Source: an uncultured Collinsella sp. (GTDB lineage Bacteria > Actinomycetota > Coriobacteriia > Coriobacteriales > Coriobacteriaceae). Taken from it: a DNA stretch of 34,901 nucleotides. The stretch's first letter is position 1, and each line of letters begins with the position of its first letter. Both the position numbers and the translations under genes were made by a program. Below, piece by piece: positions 7,727 through 15,272 of the stretch. The notes under the pieces are model-generated. The model had not been told where the DNA came from. It did not search any database and worked only from the letters and a program-made list of their open reading frames with translations. The stretch covers positions 1 to 34,901 of the forward strand of contig CABSNU010000022.1 of the NCBI GenBank assembly GCA_902479135.1, written 5' to 3'.

Positions 7727-9880
7727 TTACTGAACTTTGCTGGCGAACTCGAGGTATTGCATGCGCTGCAGCTTGTCGATCGTCGAGGCGTAGGGGCTGT
7801 CTTCCGATTCCAAGTCGTAGCGCAGCCCGTCGGCACCGAGATAGCCGGCGACATTGATGGTGGGCACATCTGACCTTGTCGCAAGCAGGGCCTTTTGGTA
7901 ATTGGTGAGCGGGGCGCCGATCTTATTAAGGGTAATGGCTGCAATCTCGTTTGCCCCGACGGTGTCGTAGACGTTGAGCTCGGTATTGCCGGCGATCTCA
8001 TAGTTAGCCCAGACGAGATATGTCGACTGATAGATACGGAAAGCGTGGCTTGCCGTATCTTCCTGAGGGTACAGCTCGTCGTTGAGAGTCGTTGCGGCGC
8101 TCGGCTGATGGTCGCCAAAAAAGACAAGAACAACCGGTCTGCCGATATTGCGGAGCTCGTTGATAAAGTACTCGAGGTCCCGGTCGGATGCGTTGATGCA
8201 GGTGAGATAGGTGTTGAGCGCGCTGTTGGCACCCTCACTGGCTCCCTCGACCCAATAGTTTGTCAGCTCTTCGGCGGGAACGGTGCCATAGTCGTAGCCG
8301 CCGTGATTTTGCATCGTGACGTCAAAGATGAACTGCGGGGCTTCGTCGGTTCTAAGCAGGTCGAGTATCTTGTCGTAGGTGGCGTAGTCGCATACGCCGG
8401 CATGGTAATAGGGCGCACCTTCGAAATCGCCGATTGAAAGAAAGTCTCCAAAGCCCAGCTGCTGATAGATTTTATCGCGATGGTAGTTGACGGGGTTTTG
8501 CGGGTGCATAGCGGTAGCGGTATACCCAAGCTCTTTAAGGTCCTTTGCCAGGCTGTTGACGCCATTCATCTGATACAGCTGATAGGGGATTTTGCCTAAT
8601 CCGACAAAGGCCGTTGTCGCTCCGGTCAAAAATTCGAATTCGGAGTTCGCCGTTCCGCCACCGGCGACCGAAGCGAGCATGGTGCCGCGAACAAGTGTGT
8701 CGGGAAGCGAGTTGTAGAATGCGGGGCCGGTGTACCCGGCCGTCTGGAGCTGCTCAAAGCACGAAAGGTCGCTAAAACTCTCGTTCATGACGGCAACAAT
8801 CGTCGGCTTGATTTCATTGAACTGGGCAACGGCCGCCGCGCGCTGTTCGCTCGAGCCATATGTGCTGTCGTAGACGGCGGCGAGCTCCTGCTCGATGCTC
8901 TGCGCCTCATCGGGCGTATAGTCTTTGGGCTTCTCAATGGGCAACTCGTTGACCATTTCGGTGAACGAAGTGATAAAACCCTGAGACGCATACGTGGTGA
9001 TGGGCTGCCAACGGTCAAATCCAAAATCCAGCGCCTGCTCCAAGTCGATGTTGGAAAAGCCTGAGAGCCCCACAACGGTCACTAGCAGAAAAGCACAGAG
9101 GTTAGCGGCGATAGCGGGGAAGACATGGGTGGGCGTACGGAGCTTTCGCGGTCGGATGAGCGAAAGAAGCCCCAGGGAAATCTCCAGCAGGGCGAGAGAG
9201 GTTACGATTCCGGCGGTAAAGGTAAACTCGTATCCCTCGCTCACTTCCATTGCGGTGCCAAGGGCCAAGATATCGCTTGGCAGGATGGCTTCGCCTTTAA
9301 ACGTTATGACGAAGTGCTCGGCAATGCCAAGGATGCAACAGACGACGGGCACGAGGGCCATGACGCCTCCATGACGCTGTCCCAGCAAATAAAGGGAGAG
9401 CAGAACCGTCGCGAGCAGCCCGACGGAAAACCCGAACGAGTTGGCGGGAATGCGATAGAACGTTTCGTTGCAGGCAATTTCGAGTGAAACGAACGAGAGC
9501 GCTGAAACAGCGGCGATGACAAGGATGTCACGGCAAATACAGGCAACCGTTCCCGTCGTAAGGTCGGTTTGGTCGATAAGTCCCGAAACCAAGGGCTCGA
9601 CAAGAAGCATGACGGCGGCAGCACCGAGCGCCGAATAAGAAAGGACCCATAGGGAGCTGCCCTCATTTACGAGCAATTGATTCGTAACCCATGCAGCTAC
9701 CACGCCGAGCGGGATGAGGAGCGTCGCGCACCAAAAGACGCGGGCAATGGGTGGCTTTTCGTTGCGTTTGATTGAAAAATACACGCGCACGACGACGGCG
9801 GCCACGATAAGGACGGCGATGAATATGGGCAGATTGGCCATGTCGCTCGAAGTGATTTCAAGGGGGATATCTTCGGTCAT
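7727..9880 (-). CDS. LTA-synthase-like membrane sulfatase-fold transferase
   Basis: A 717-residue membrane protein with about eight hydrophobic segments in its first 300 residues and a large C-terminal alkaline-phosphatase/sulfatase-fold domain. The motif GGGTANSEFEFLTG near residue 410 matches the catalytic-threonine loop of lipoteichoic acid synthases (GKTSDSEF type). FFGDHQPS near residue 588 supplies the metal-binding Asp-His. Relatives move phosphoglycerol from phosphatidylglycerol onto glycolipids or polymers outside the membrane. The membrane part is longer than the five helices of LtaS, so MdoB-like or other polymer substitution is also possible. The start at 9880 has AGAGGA upstream. 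The gene is divergent from uvrA. Confidence 0.85.
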   Translation of the reverse strand: MTEDIPLEITSSDMANLPIFIAVLIVAAVVVRVYFSIKRNEKPPIARVFWCATLLIPLGVVAAWVTNQLLVNEGSSLWVLSYSALGAAAVMLLVEPLVSGLIDQTDLTTGTVACICRDILVIAAVSALSFVSLEIACNETFYRIPANSFGFSVGLLATVLLSLYLLGQRHGGVMALVPVVCCILGIAEHFVITFKGEAILPSDILALGTAMEVSEGYEFTFTAGIVTSLALLEISLGLLSLIRPRKLRTPTHVFPAIAANLCAFLLVTVVGLSGFSNIDLEQALDFGFDRWQPITTYASQGFITSFTEMVNELPIEKPKDYTPDEAQSIEQELAAVYDSTYGSSEQRAAAVAQFNEIKPTIVAVMNESFSDLSCFEQLQTAGYTGPAFYNSLPDTLVRGTMLASVAGGGTANSEFEFLTGATTAFVGLGKIPYQLYQMNGVNSLAKDLKELGYTATAMHPQNPVNYHRDKIYQQLGFGDFLSIGDFEGAPYYHAGVCDYATYDKILDLLRTDEAPQFIFDVTMQNHGGYDYGTVPAEELTNYWVEGASEGANSALNTYLTCINASDRDLEYFINELRNIGRPVVLVFFGDHQPSAATTLNDELYPQEDTASHAFRIYQSTYLVWANYEIAGNTELNVYDTVGANEIAAITLNKIGAPLTNYQKALLATRSDVPTINVAGYLGADGLRYDLESEDSPYASTIDKLQRMQYLEFASKVQ

Positions 9881-9907
9881 GGACGTTCCTCTGGTACAGC
9901 AAATTAA

Positions 9908-9930
9908 GTTCAGTATTAGATTACTGTAAC
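9908..9930. promoter_or_regulatory. imperfect inverted repeat in the ltaS-like/uvrA divergent region
   Basis: CAGTA (9911-9915) and TACTG (9922-9926) are inverted around six bases, and GTT/AAC extend the arms with one bulged base. It lies 28-50 bases upstream of the LTA-synthase-like start in A+T-rich sequence that also contains -10-like TAATCT and TAATAC on the minus strand. It could be an operator. Confidence 0.25.
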
Positions 9931-9998
9931 CTTTCCACGGCATTTCGAGAAACAAAGCGCCCGATACGCAAAGCTAAAGGTCTGCGAATCTTGTATTA

Positions 9999-10012
9999 CG
10001 AACATCTGTGCG
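9999..10012 (+). promoter_or_regulatory. uvrA: candidate LexA (SOS) box upstream of uvrA
   Basis: CGAAC, four bases, GTGCG differs by one base from the Gram-positive LexA operator core CGAAC-N4-GTTCG. It lies 62-75 bases before the uvrA start codon, where LexA control would be expected. No comparable site was seen before uvrB or uvrC. Confidence 0.4.
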
Positions 10013-10073
10013 CGTCGAGTGCGCTAAACTCATCGGCAGTATGATTCGATGCAATAGGAGGCAAGGAGCTTCC

Positions 10074-12953
10074 ATGTCTGATTCTTCTATCGTTATTCGC
10101 GGCGCTCGTGAGCACAACCTCCGTGATATCGATGTTTCCATTCCGCGTGACCAACTCGTGGTCATTACCGGTCTTTCTGGCTCGGGCAAGAGTTCGCTGG
10201 CATTCGACACTATCTATGCCGAGGGCCAGCGTCGATACGTCGAGAGCCTTTCGAGTTATGCGCGCCAGTTCTTGGGCCAGATGGACAAACCCGACTTGGA
10301 TTCAATCGACGGCCTTTCGCCGGCTGTCTCAATTGATCAAAAGACGACATCCAAGAACCCGCGCTCGACGGTTGGCACCGTAACCGAGATTTATGACTAT
10401 CTGCGCCTGCTGTTCGCCCGTGTGGGCACCCCGCACTGTCCCGAATGCGGCCGTGTCATTGAGCGTCAGACGACCGATCAGGTTGCCGACAAGGTCTTGG
10501 CGGCGGGGGAGGGCCGCCGCGCGTTTGTGCTGGCACCGGTGGTACGCGGGCGAAAAGGCGAGTACACCAAACTGTTTGAGGACCTTCGCGCCGAGGGCTT
10601 TAGCCGCGTGCGTGTCGACGGTGAAGTGCGCTCGCTCGACGATCCGATCGATCTGGACAAGAAGTTCAAGCACGATATCGAGGTCGTGGTCGATCGCATC
10701 GTGATTCGCGAGAACTCGCTGGGCCGTATCGCCGAGTCCGTTGAACAGGCGACTGCGCTGGCGCACGGCAATGTGAACGTATACTTGCTGCCCGACCGCG
10801 ATGCTCCCGAGGGGACCGAAGGCGAGTTGCTGGAGTATTCGCTGGCGTTAGCGTGCCCGGAGCATGGACACTCCATCGATGACCTGCAGCCGCGCGATTT
10901 CTCGTTCAACGCGCCCTATGGCGCGTGCCCCGAGTGCGATGGCCTGGGTTTTAAGAAGACGGTCGATGCCGAGGCCCTAATCGAAGACCCCTCGAAGTCG
11001 ATCGCCGACGGGGTCTTTGGCAGCCTGTTTGGCAACTCTAACTACTATCCGCAGATTTTCGCTGCGGTTTGTAAGCACTTCAAGGTGAGCGTCGATACGC
11101 CGTGGGAGGATCTGCCTCCGCGGGTGCGTCGCGCGTTTTTAGACGGCATGGGCGACCAGAAGATTTCGGTCGACTATCAAAAGCTCGATGGGCGCCGCAG
11201 CCAGTGGGACACCAAGTTCTCGGGCGTGCGCAATATCCTGTACGAGCGCTATACCGAGACGACGAATGAGAACACCAAGGCGCGCTTGGAGAAGTACATC
11301 CGCGAGGAGCCGTGCTCGAGTTGCCATGGTGCTCGTCTGCGCCCCGAGATGCTCGCCGTTACCATAGGCGGTAAGTCCATTTACGAGGTCTGCTGCCTAT
11401 CGTGTCGCGAGTCGCTCGAGTTTTTTGAGGGCTTGGAGCTTACCGAGCGCCAACAATTTATCGGCGGGCGCATCGTTAAGGAAATCCTGGAGCGCCTGCG
11501 CTTTCTGGTCGATGTCGGACTCGACTATCTGACCCTCGACCGTGCCTCGGCGACGCTTTCCGGAGGCGAGGCCCAGCGTATTCGACTGGCAACGCAGATC
11601 GGCGCGGGTCTCATGGGCGTGCTCTATATTCTGGACGAGCCATCGATCGGCCTCCATCAGCGCGATAACGAGCGCCTGATCAAGACGCTTGAGCGCCTAC
11701 GCGATATCGGCAATACCGTCATCGTCGTCGAGCATGATGAGGATACGATTCGTGCTGCCGACTATGTGATCGACATGGGCCCCGGCGCGGGCGTGAACGG
11801 CGGACACGTGGTCGCCGCGGGAACGCCTGCCGATATCATGGCGTGCCCCGATTCGATGACGGGTGCCTACCTGACCGGCAAGCGAATGATTCGGGTTCCC
11901 GATGAACGCCGCAAGCCCGGTCGCGGCTGCCTTAAGATCACGGGCGCCCGCGCCAACAACCTCAAAAACGTTACCGCCAAGATCGAGTTTGGTACGCTTA
12001 CGGTTGTTACCGGCGTGTCGGGATCGGGCAAGAGCTCCCTGGTTACCGACACCATTGCGCCTGCCCTTACGAATGCCATTCACCGTTCGACGCGCCCTGT
12101 GGGCCCGTACAAAAAGCTCGAGGGTATCGAGTGCATCGATAAGGTGATCGACATTGACCAGTCGCCGATCGGCCGTACACCGCGTTCCAACCCTGCTACG
12201 TACATTGGCCTGTGGGATGATCTTCGCGCGCTGTTTGCGAGTACGCCGGAGTCGAAGGCGCGTGGCTACTCGCCGGGACGTTTCTCCTTTAACGTGAGCG
12301 GCGGTCGCTGCGAAGCATGCAAGGGCGACGGACAAATTAAGATCGAGATGCACTTCCTTCCCGATATCTATGTCCCCTGTGAGGTCTGCGGCGGCAAACG
12401 CTATAACCGCGAGACGCTTGAGGTCACCTACCGTGGTAAGACCATCTCGGACGTGCTCGACATGAGCGTCACCGAGGCACTGGCCTTCTTTGGGAATATC
12501 CCGCAGATTAAGCGCAAGCTCCAGACGCTGTACGATGTAGGCTTGGGCTACGTGAGCCTGGGCCAGCCCGCCACGACGCTCTCGGGCGGCGAGGCGCAGC
12601 GTGTGAAGCTCGCCAAGGAGCTTCATCGACGCCAGACGGGCAAGACGTTCTATATTTTGGACGAGCCGACGACCGGCCTTCATTTTGAGGACGTCCGCCA
12701 GCTGCTCGATGTGCTGCAGCGCTTGGTCGATGCGGGCAACACGGTGCTGGTGATTGAGCACAACCTTGATGTCATCAAGGTTGCCGACCGCCTGATCGAT
12801 ATGGGTCCCGAAGGCGGTAACGGCGGCGGAACCGTCGTGGTTTCGGGCACACCGGAGCAGGTTGCGGACTGTCCGCAGAGTTATACGGGCAAGTTTTTGG
12901 CGCCGTTGCTCAGGCGTGACCGGGAGCGTCAGGCTCAACTTGATGCTCAATAA
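10074..12953 (+). CDS. uvrA: excinuclease ABC subunit UvrA
   Basis: UvrA, the damage-scanning ATPase that delivers UvrB to lesions. The 959-residue product has the duplicated ABC layout. The first Walker A is GLSGSGKS near residue 34, the first zinc site is built around CPECG, and the first signature is LSGGEAQRIRLATQ. The second Walker A is GVSGSGKS, the second zinc site is built around CEACKGDG and CEVCGGKRYN, and the second signature is LSGGEAQRVKLAKE with DEPTTGLHF. Length and order match the family. The ATG at 10074 has AAGGAG at 10063-10068; the frame is open upstream to 10008 but lacks a site there. The upstream region contains a LexA-like sequence. Confidence 0.98.
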   Translation: MSDSSIVIRGAREHNLRDIDVSIPRDQLVVITGLSGSGKSSLAFDTIYAEGQRRYVESLSSYARQFLGQMDKPDLDSIDGLSPAVSIDQKTTSKNPRSTVGTVTEIYDYLRLLFARVGTPHCPECGRVIERQTTDQVADKVLAAGEGRRAFVLAPVVRGRKGEYTKLFEDLRAEGFSRVRVDGEVRSLDDPIDLDKKFKHDIEVVVDRIVIRENSLGRIAESVEQATALAHGNVNVYLLPDRDAPEGTEGELLEYSLALACPEHGHSIDDLQPRDFSFNAPYGACPECDGLGFKKTVDAEALIEDPSKSIADGVFGSLFGNSNYYPQIFAAVCKHFKVSVDTPWEDLPPRVRRAFLDGMGDQKISVDYQKLDGRRSQWDTKFSGVRNILYERYTETTNENTKARLEKYIREEPCSSCHGARLRPEMLAVTIGGKSIYEVCCLSCRESLEFFEGLELTERQQFIGGRIVKEILERLRFLVDVGLDYLTLDRASATLSGGEAQRIRLATQIGAGLMGVLYILDEPSIGLHQRDNERLIKTLERLRDIGNTVIVVEHDEDTIRAADYVIDMGPGAGVNGGHVVAAGTPADIMACPDSMTGAYLTGKRMIRVPDERRKPGRGCLKITGARANNLKNVTAKIEFGTLTVVTGVSGSGKSSLVTDTIAPALTNAIHRSTRPVGPYKKLEGIECIDKVIDIDQSPIGRTPRSNPATYIGLWDDLRALFASTPESKARGYSPGRFSFNVSGGRCEACKGDGQIKIEMHFLPDIYVPCEVCGGKRYNRETLEVTYRGKTISDVLDMSVTEALAFFGNIPQIKRKLQTLYDVGLGYVSLGQPATTLSGGEAQRVKLAKELHRRQTGKTFYILDEPTTGLHFEDVRQLLDVLQRLVDAGNTVLVIEHNLDVIKVADRLIDMGPEGGNGGGTVVVSGTPEQVADCPQSYTGKFLAPLLRRDRERQAQLDAQ

Positions 12954-12973
12954 ATAGACGATTCAGTTTATGG

Positions 12974-13004
12974 GCGCCATCGACTCCTTGTGATTCGATG
13001 GCGC
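12974..13004 (+). terminator. hairpin after uvrA without a U-tract
   Basis: GCGCCATCGA and TCGATGGCGC form a perfect 10-bp stem around an 11-base loop, 20 bases past the uvrA stop. Only TTGCTG follows, so it is either a U-less terminator or a 3' stabilising hairpin. Confidence 0.5.
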
Positions 13005-13042
13005 TTGCTGTGCCGAAGTGACGTATGCAGCCGAATTGGACA

Positions 13043-13048
13043 TATACT
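13043..13048 (+). promoter_or_regulatory. candidate -10 (TATACT) for the ybaK-murJ-uvrC run
   Basis: TATACT lies 38 bases after the uvrA 3' hairpin and 43 bases before the next start codon. A four-of-six -35 match (GTGACG, 13018-13023) is 19 bases upstream. The three following genes are almost gapless and could all be read from here. Confidence 0.35.
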
Positions 13049-13085
13049 TAATCCTTGCGTCCGAATGCGAGGGAAAGGATATGTC

Positions 13086-13586
13086 ATGGCAAAGGCTGTA
13101 AAGACGCCAAAAACCAATGCGATGCGCGAGCTGGAAAGCGCCGGCATTTCCTATGTTCTACATACGTACGAAGACGATGGTGATGAGTCGGTGGGCCTGG
13201 GGGTCGCGATTTCGGAGCAGCTTGGCGAGGAGCCCGGTCAAGGATTTAAGACTTTGGTCTGTGTGACACCGTCCAACGACTATGTCGTGTGCTGCATCCC
13301 TGTTGCCGACGAGCTCGATCTAAAGTCCGCCGCGCGTGCCGCGGGGGAGAAGTCCTTGGCCATGATGCATGTGAAGGATTTGCTTGCGGCGACTGGCTAC
13401 GTTCGCGGCGGCTGCAGCCCGGTCGGTATGAAAAAACGCTACCGGACGCTCATTGATGAGACATGTGTCCTTTGGGATACCATTTTTATTTCGGGAGGCA
13501 AGCGTGGTTATCAGCTCGAGCTTGCACCTGATGATTTAATTGCATTTTGCGGGGCGACAGTTGCCGCGATTACGAGAGAGGACTGA
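13086..13586 (+). CDS. ybaK: YbaK/EbsC-type Cys-tRNA(Pro) deacylase
   Basis: A 166-residue member of the YbaK/ProX editing family, which hydrolyses Cys-tRNA(Pro) formed by prolyl-tRNA synthetase error. Diagnostic stretches are KTLVC early in the domain, VKDLLAATGYVRGGCSPVGMKKRY (quoted only in part elsewhere), and a C-terminal ISGGKRG segment. The length matches E. coli YbaK (159 residues). The ATG at 13086 has GGGAAAGGA at 13071-13079; an ATG at 13081 is in another frame. The murJ gene starts three bases after its stop. Related family members edit other mischarged tRNAs, so the exact substrate is by homology. Confidence 0.88.
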   Translation: MAKAVKTPKTNAMRELESAGISYVLHTYEDDGDESVGLGVAISEQLGEEPGQGFKTLVCVTPSNDYVVCCIPVADELDLKSAARAAGEKSLAMMHVKDLLAATGYVRGGCSPVGMKKRYRTLIDETCVLWDTIFISGGKRGYQLELAPDDLIAFCGATVAAITRED

Positions 13587-13589
13587 GCG

Positions 13590-15272
13590 ATGCCGCAGGA
13601 AGAATTGAAGCGCGGAGCTCATTTTGCAGAAGAATCTGCGCCTCAGACACCCTCATCCGAAGCTTCTGCGTCGCGAGATGACACTGACGACATGGGCTCG
13701 TCGGACTACTCCACGGTTGGTCGTTCCGCCGGGCTTATGACCATCCTGACCATCGTGTCTCGCGTCACCGGTTTTATCCGCACGTGGGCAATGGCGGCCG
13801 CTATCGGCATGTCGCTGCTCTCGTCTTCCTATCAGGTCGCCAACAACCTGCCCAATATGCTCTACGAACTCGTGATGGGCGGCATGCTCGTGACGGCGTT
13901 TTTGCCCGTGTACATGGGCGTGAGGCGTGAGCAGGGTCGCGAGGCCTCTAACGAGTACGTGGGCAACCTGCTCGGTATTCTGCTATTGGTGCTGGGTGGC
14001 ATTTCGTTGCTGGGGACCGTGTTCGCCCCGGGCTTTATCTGGACACAATCGTTCCTTTCGGGTGACGGCGGCAGCATGGATACCGCTGCGTTCATGTTCC
14101 GTTTCTTTGCCATCCAGATTCTGTTTTATGGTTTGGGCTCGGTGTTTTCGGGCGTTCTCAACGCACACCGCGACTACTTCTGGTCGACGTTTGCCCCGGT
14201 CCTCAACAATGTGATCGTCATTGCGAGCTTTATGGGCTTTGCGCCCGTGTCCGCACAGTTTGGCGAACGTGCCGGCATCATCTTGATTGCGGCCGGTACG
14301 ACCCTCGGTGTCTTTGTTCAGATGGCATGTCAGATCCCCGCGCTTGGCAAGCACGGCGTGCACCCCCATATCCATATCGACTTTAAGGACCCCGCACTGC
14401 GCCAGACGATTGCGCTCGGTATCCCGACGCTGCTCGCCACGGTGTGCATGTTTGTCTCGACTTCTATCACCAACGCTGCTGCGCTGGTGGTCCAGCCCGA
14501 GACCGGTCCTTCCGTCATCGCCTATGCGCGCCTGTGGTACACGCTGCCCTACGCGCTGATTGCCGCTTCGCTTTCGACGGCGCTCTATACCGAGCTCTCT
14601 CACGACGCACAGGAGAAGGATTACGACAGCGTCCGCACGGGCATTTCGCGTGGCGTCGCCCAGATGCTGTTCTTCCTGATTCCATTCGCGCTGTACCTGA
14701 TTGTCTTCGCGCGTCCGCTCAACATGATCTACTGCGCTGGCAAGTTCGATGAGTCCGGCGTGGCGCTGGTGTCGGAGTTCCTTATCTACCTGGCACTTTC
14801 CCTGCCGCTCTACGGCGTGGTCGTGCTGATGCAGAAGAGCTTCTCTGCCTTGCTCGACATGAAGCCCTATAGCCGCTATTGTCTGTATTCCGCCATCGGC
14901 CAGGCCGGCTCGGTTCTGCTGTTTGGCGTTGTGCTGGGCTTCGGTATGCCGGCAATCGCGCTTTCGTATGTCGTCGACTACGTGATCTTGGTCGGTTGCT
15001 CGCTGTGGTGGCTGCGTCGTCGTCTGCGTGGTCTTCAGGTTAAATCTATCCTGCATGGCGGTTTCTTTGGCCTTTTGCTCGGTGGCCTGGGTGCTGCCGC
15101 AGGCGCCGGCGTCATGTGGGCGCTTGAGCACTTTGTCGGGGCACTTGGCGGCTCGATTCTGATTACTCTTGGCTACGTTTGCGTTGCGGGTGTCGTCTCG
15201 CTTGCTGTTACCTTTGGCCTTGCCGTCGTCCTTAAGATGCCCGAGGTCTCGGCGCTGATTCGTCGCAAGTAG
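13590..15272 (+). CDS. murJ: lipid II flippase MurJ
   Basis: A 560-residue polytopic protein of the MurJ/MviN family in the MOP exporter superfamily, which flips lipid II across the cytoplasmic membrane for peptidoglycan synthesis. After a hydrophilic, Ser/Asp/Glu-rich N-terminal tail of about 45 residues, the family hallmark region appears (TILTIVSRVTGFIRTWAMA), then NNLPNMLYEL and a series of hydrophobic helices consistent with 14 spans. Length is near the family norm (about 510-560). The start lies three bases after the ybaK stop with a weak GAGAGAGG site. An internal Met at the end of the tail could be an alternative start. Confidence 0.93.
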   Translation: MPQEELKRGAHFAEESAPQTPSSEASASRDDTDDMGSSDYSTVGRSAGLMTILTIVSRVTGFIRTWAMAAAIGMSLLSSSYQVANNLPNMLYELVMGGMLVTAFLPVYMGVRREQGREASNEYVGNLLGILLLVLGGISLLGTVFAPGFIWTQSFLSGDGGSMDTAAFMFRFFAIQILFYGLGSVFSGVLNAHRDYFWSTFAPVLNNVIVIASFMGFAPVSAQFGERAGIILIAAGTTLGVFVQMACQIPALGKHGVHPHIHIDFKDPALRQTIALGIPTLLATVCMFVSTSITNAAALVVQPETGPSVIAYARLWYTLPYALIAASLSTALYTELSHDAQEKDYDSVRTGISRGVAQMLFFLIPFALYLIVFARPLNMIYCAGKFDESGVALVSEFLIYLALSLPLYGVVVLMQKSFSALLDMKPYSRYCLYSAIGQAGSVLLFGVVLGFGMPAIALSYVVDYVILVGCSLWWLRRRLRGLQVKSILHGGFFGLLLGGLGAAAGAGVMWALEHFVGALGGSILITLGYVCVAGVVSLAVTFGLAVVLKMPEVSALIRRK

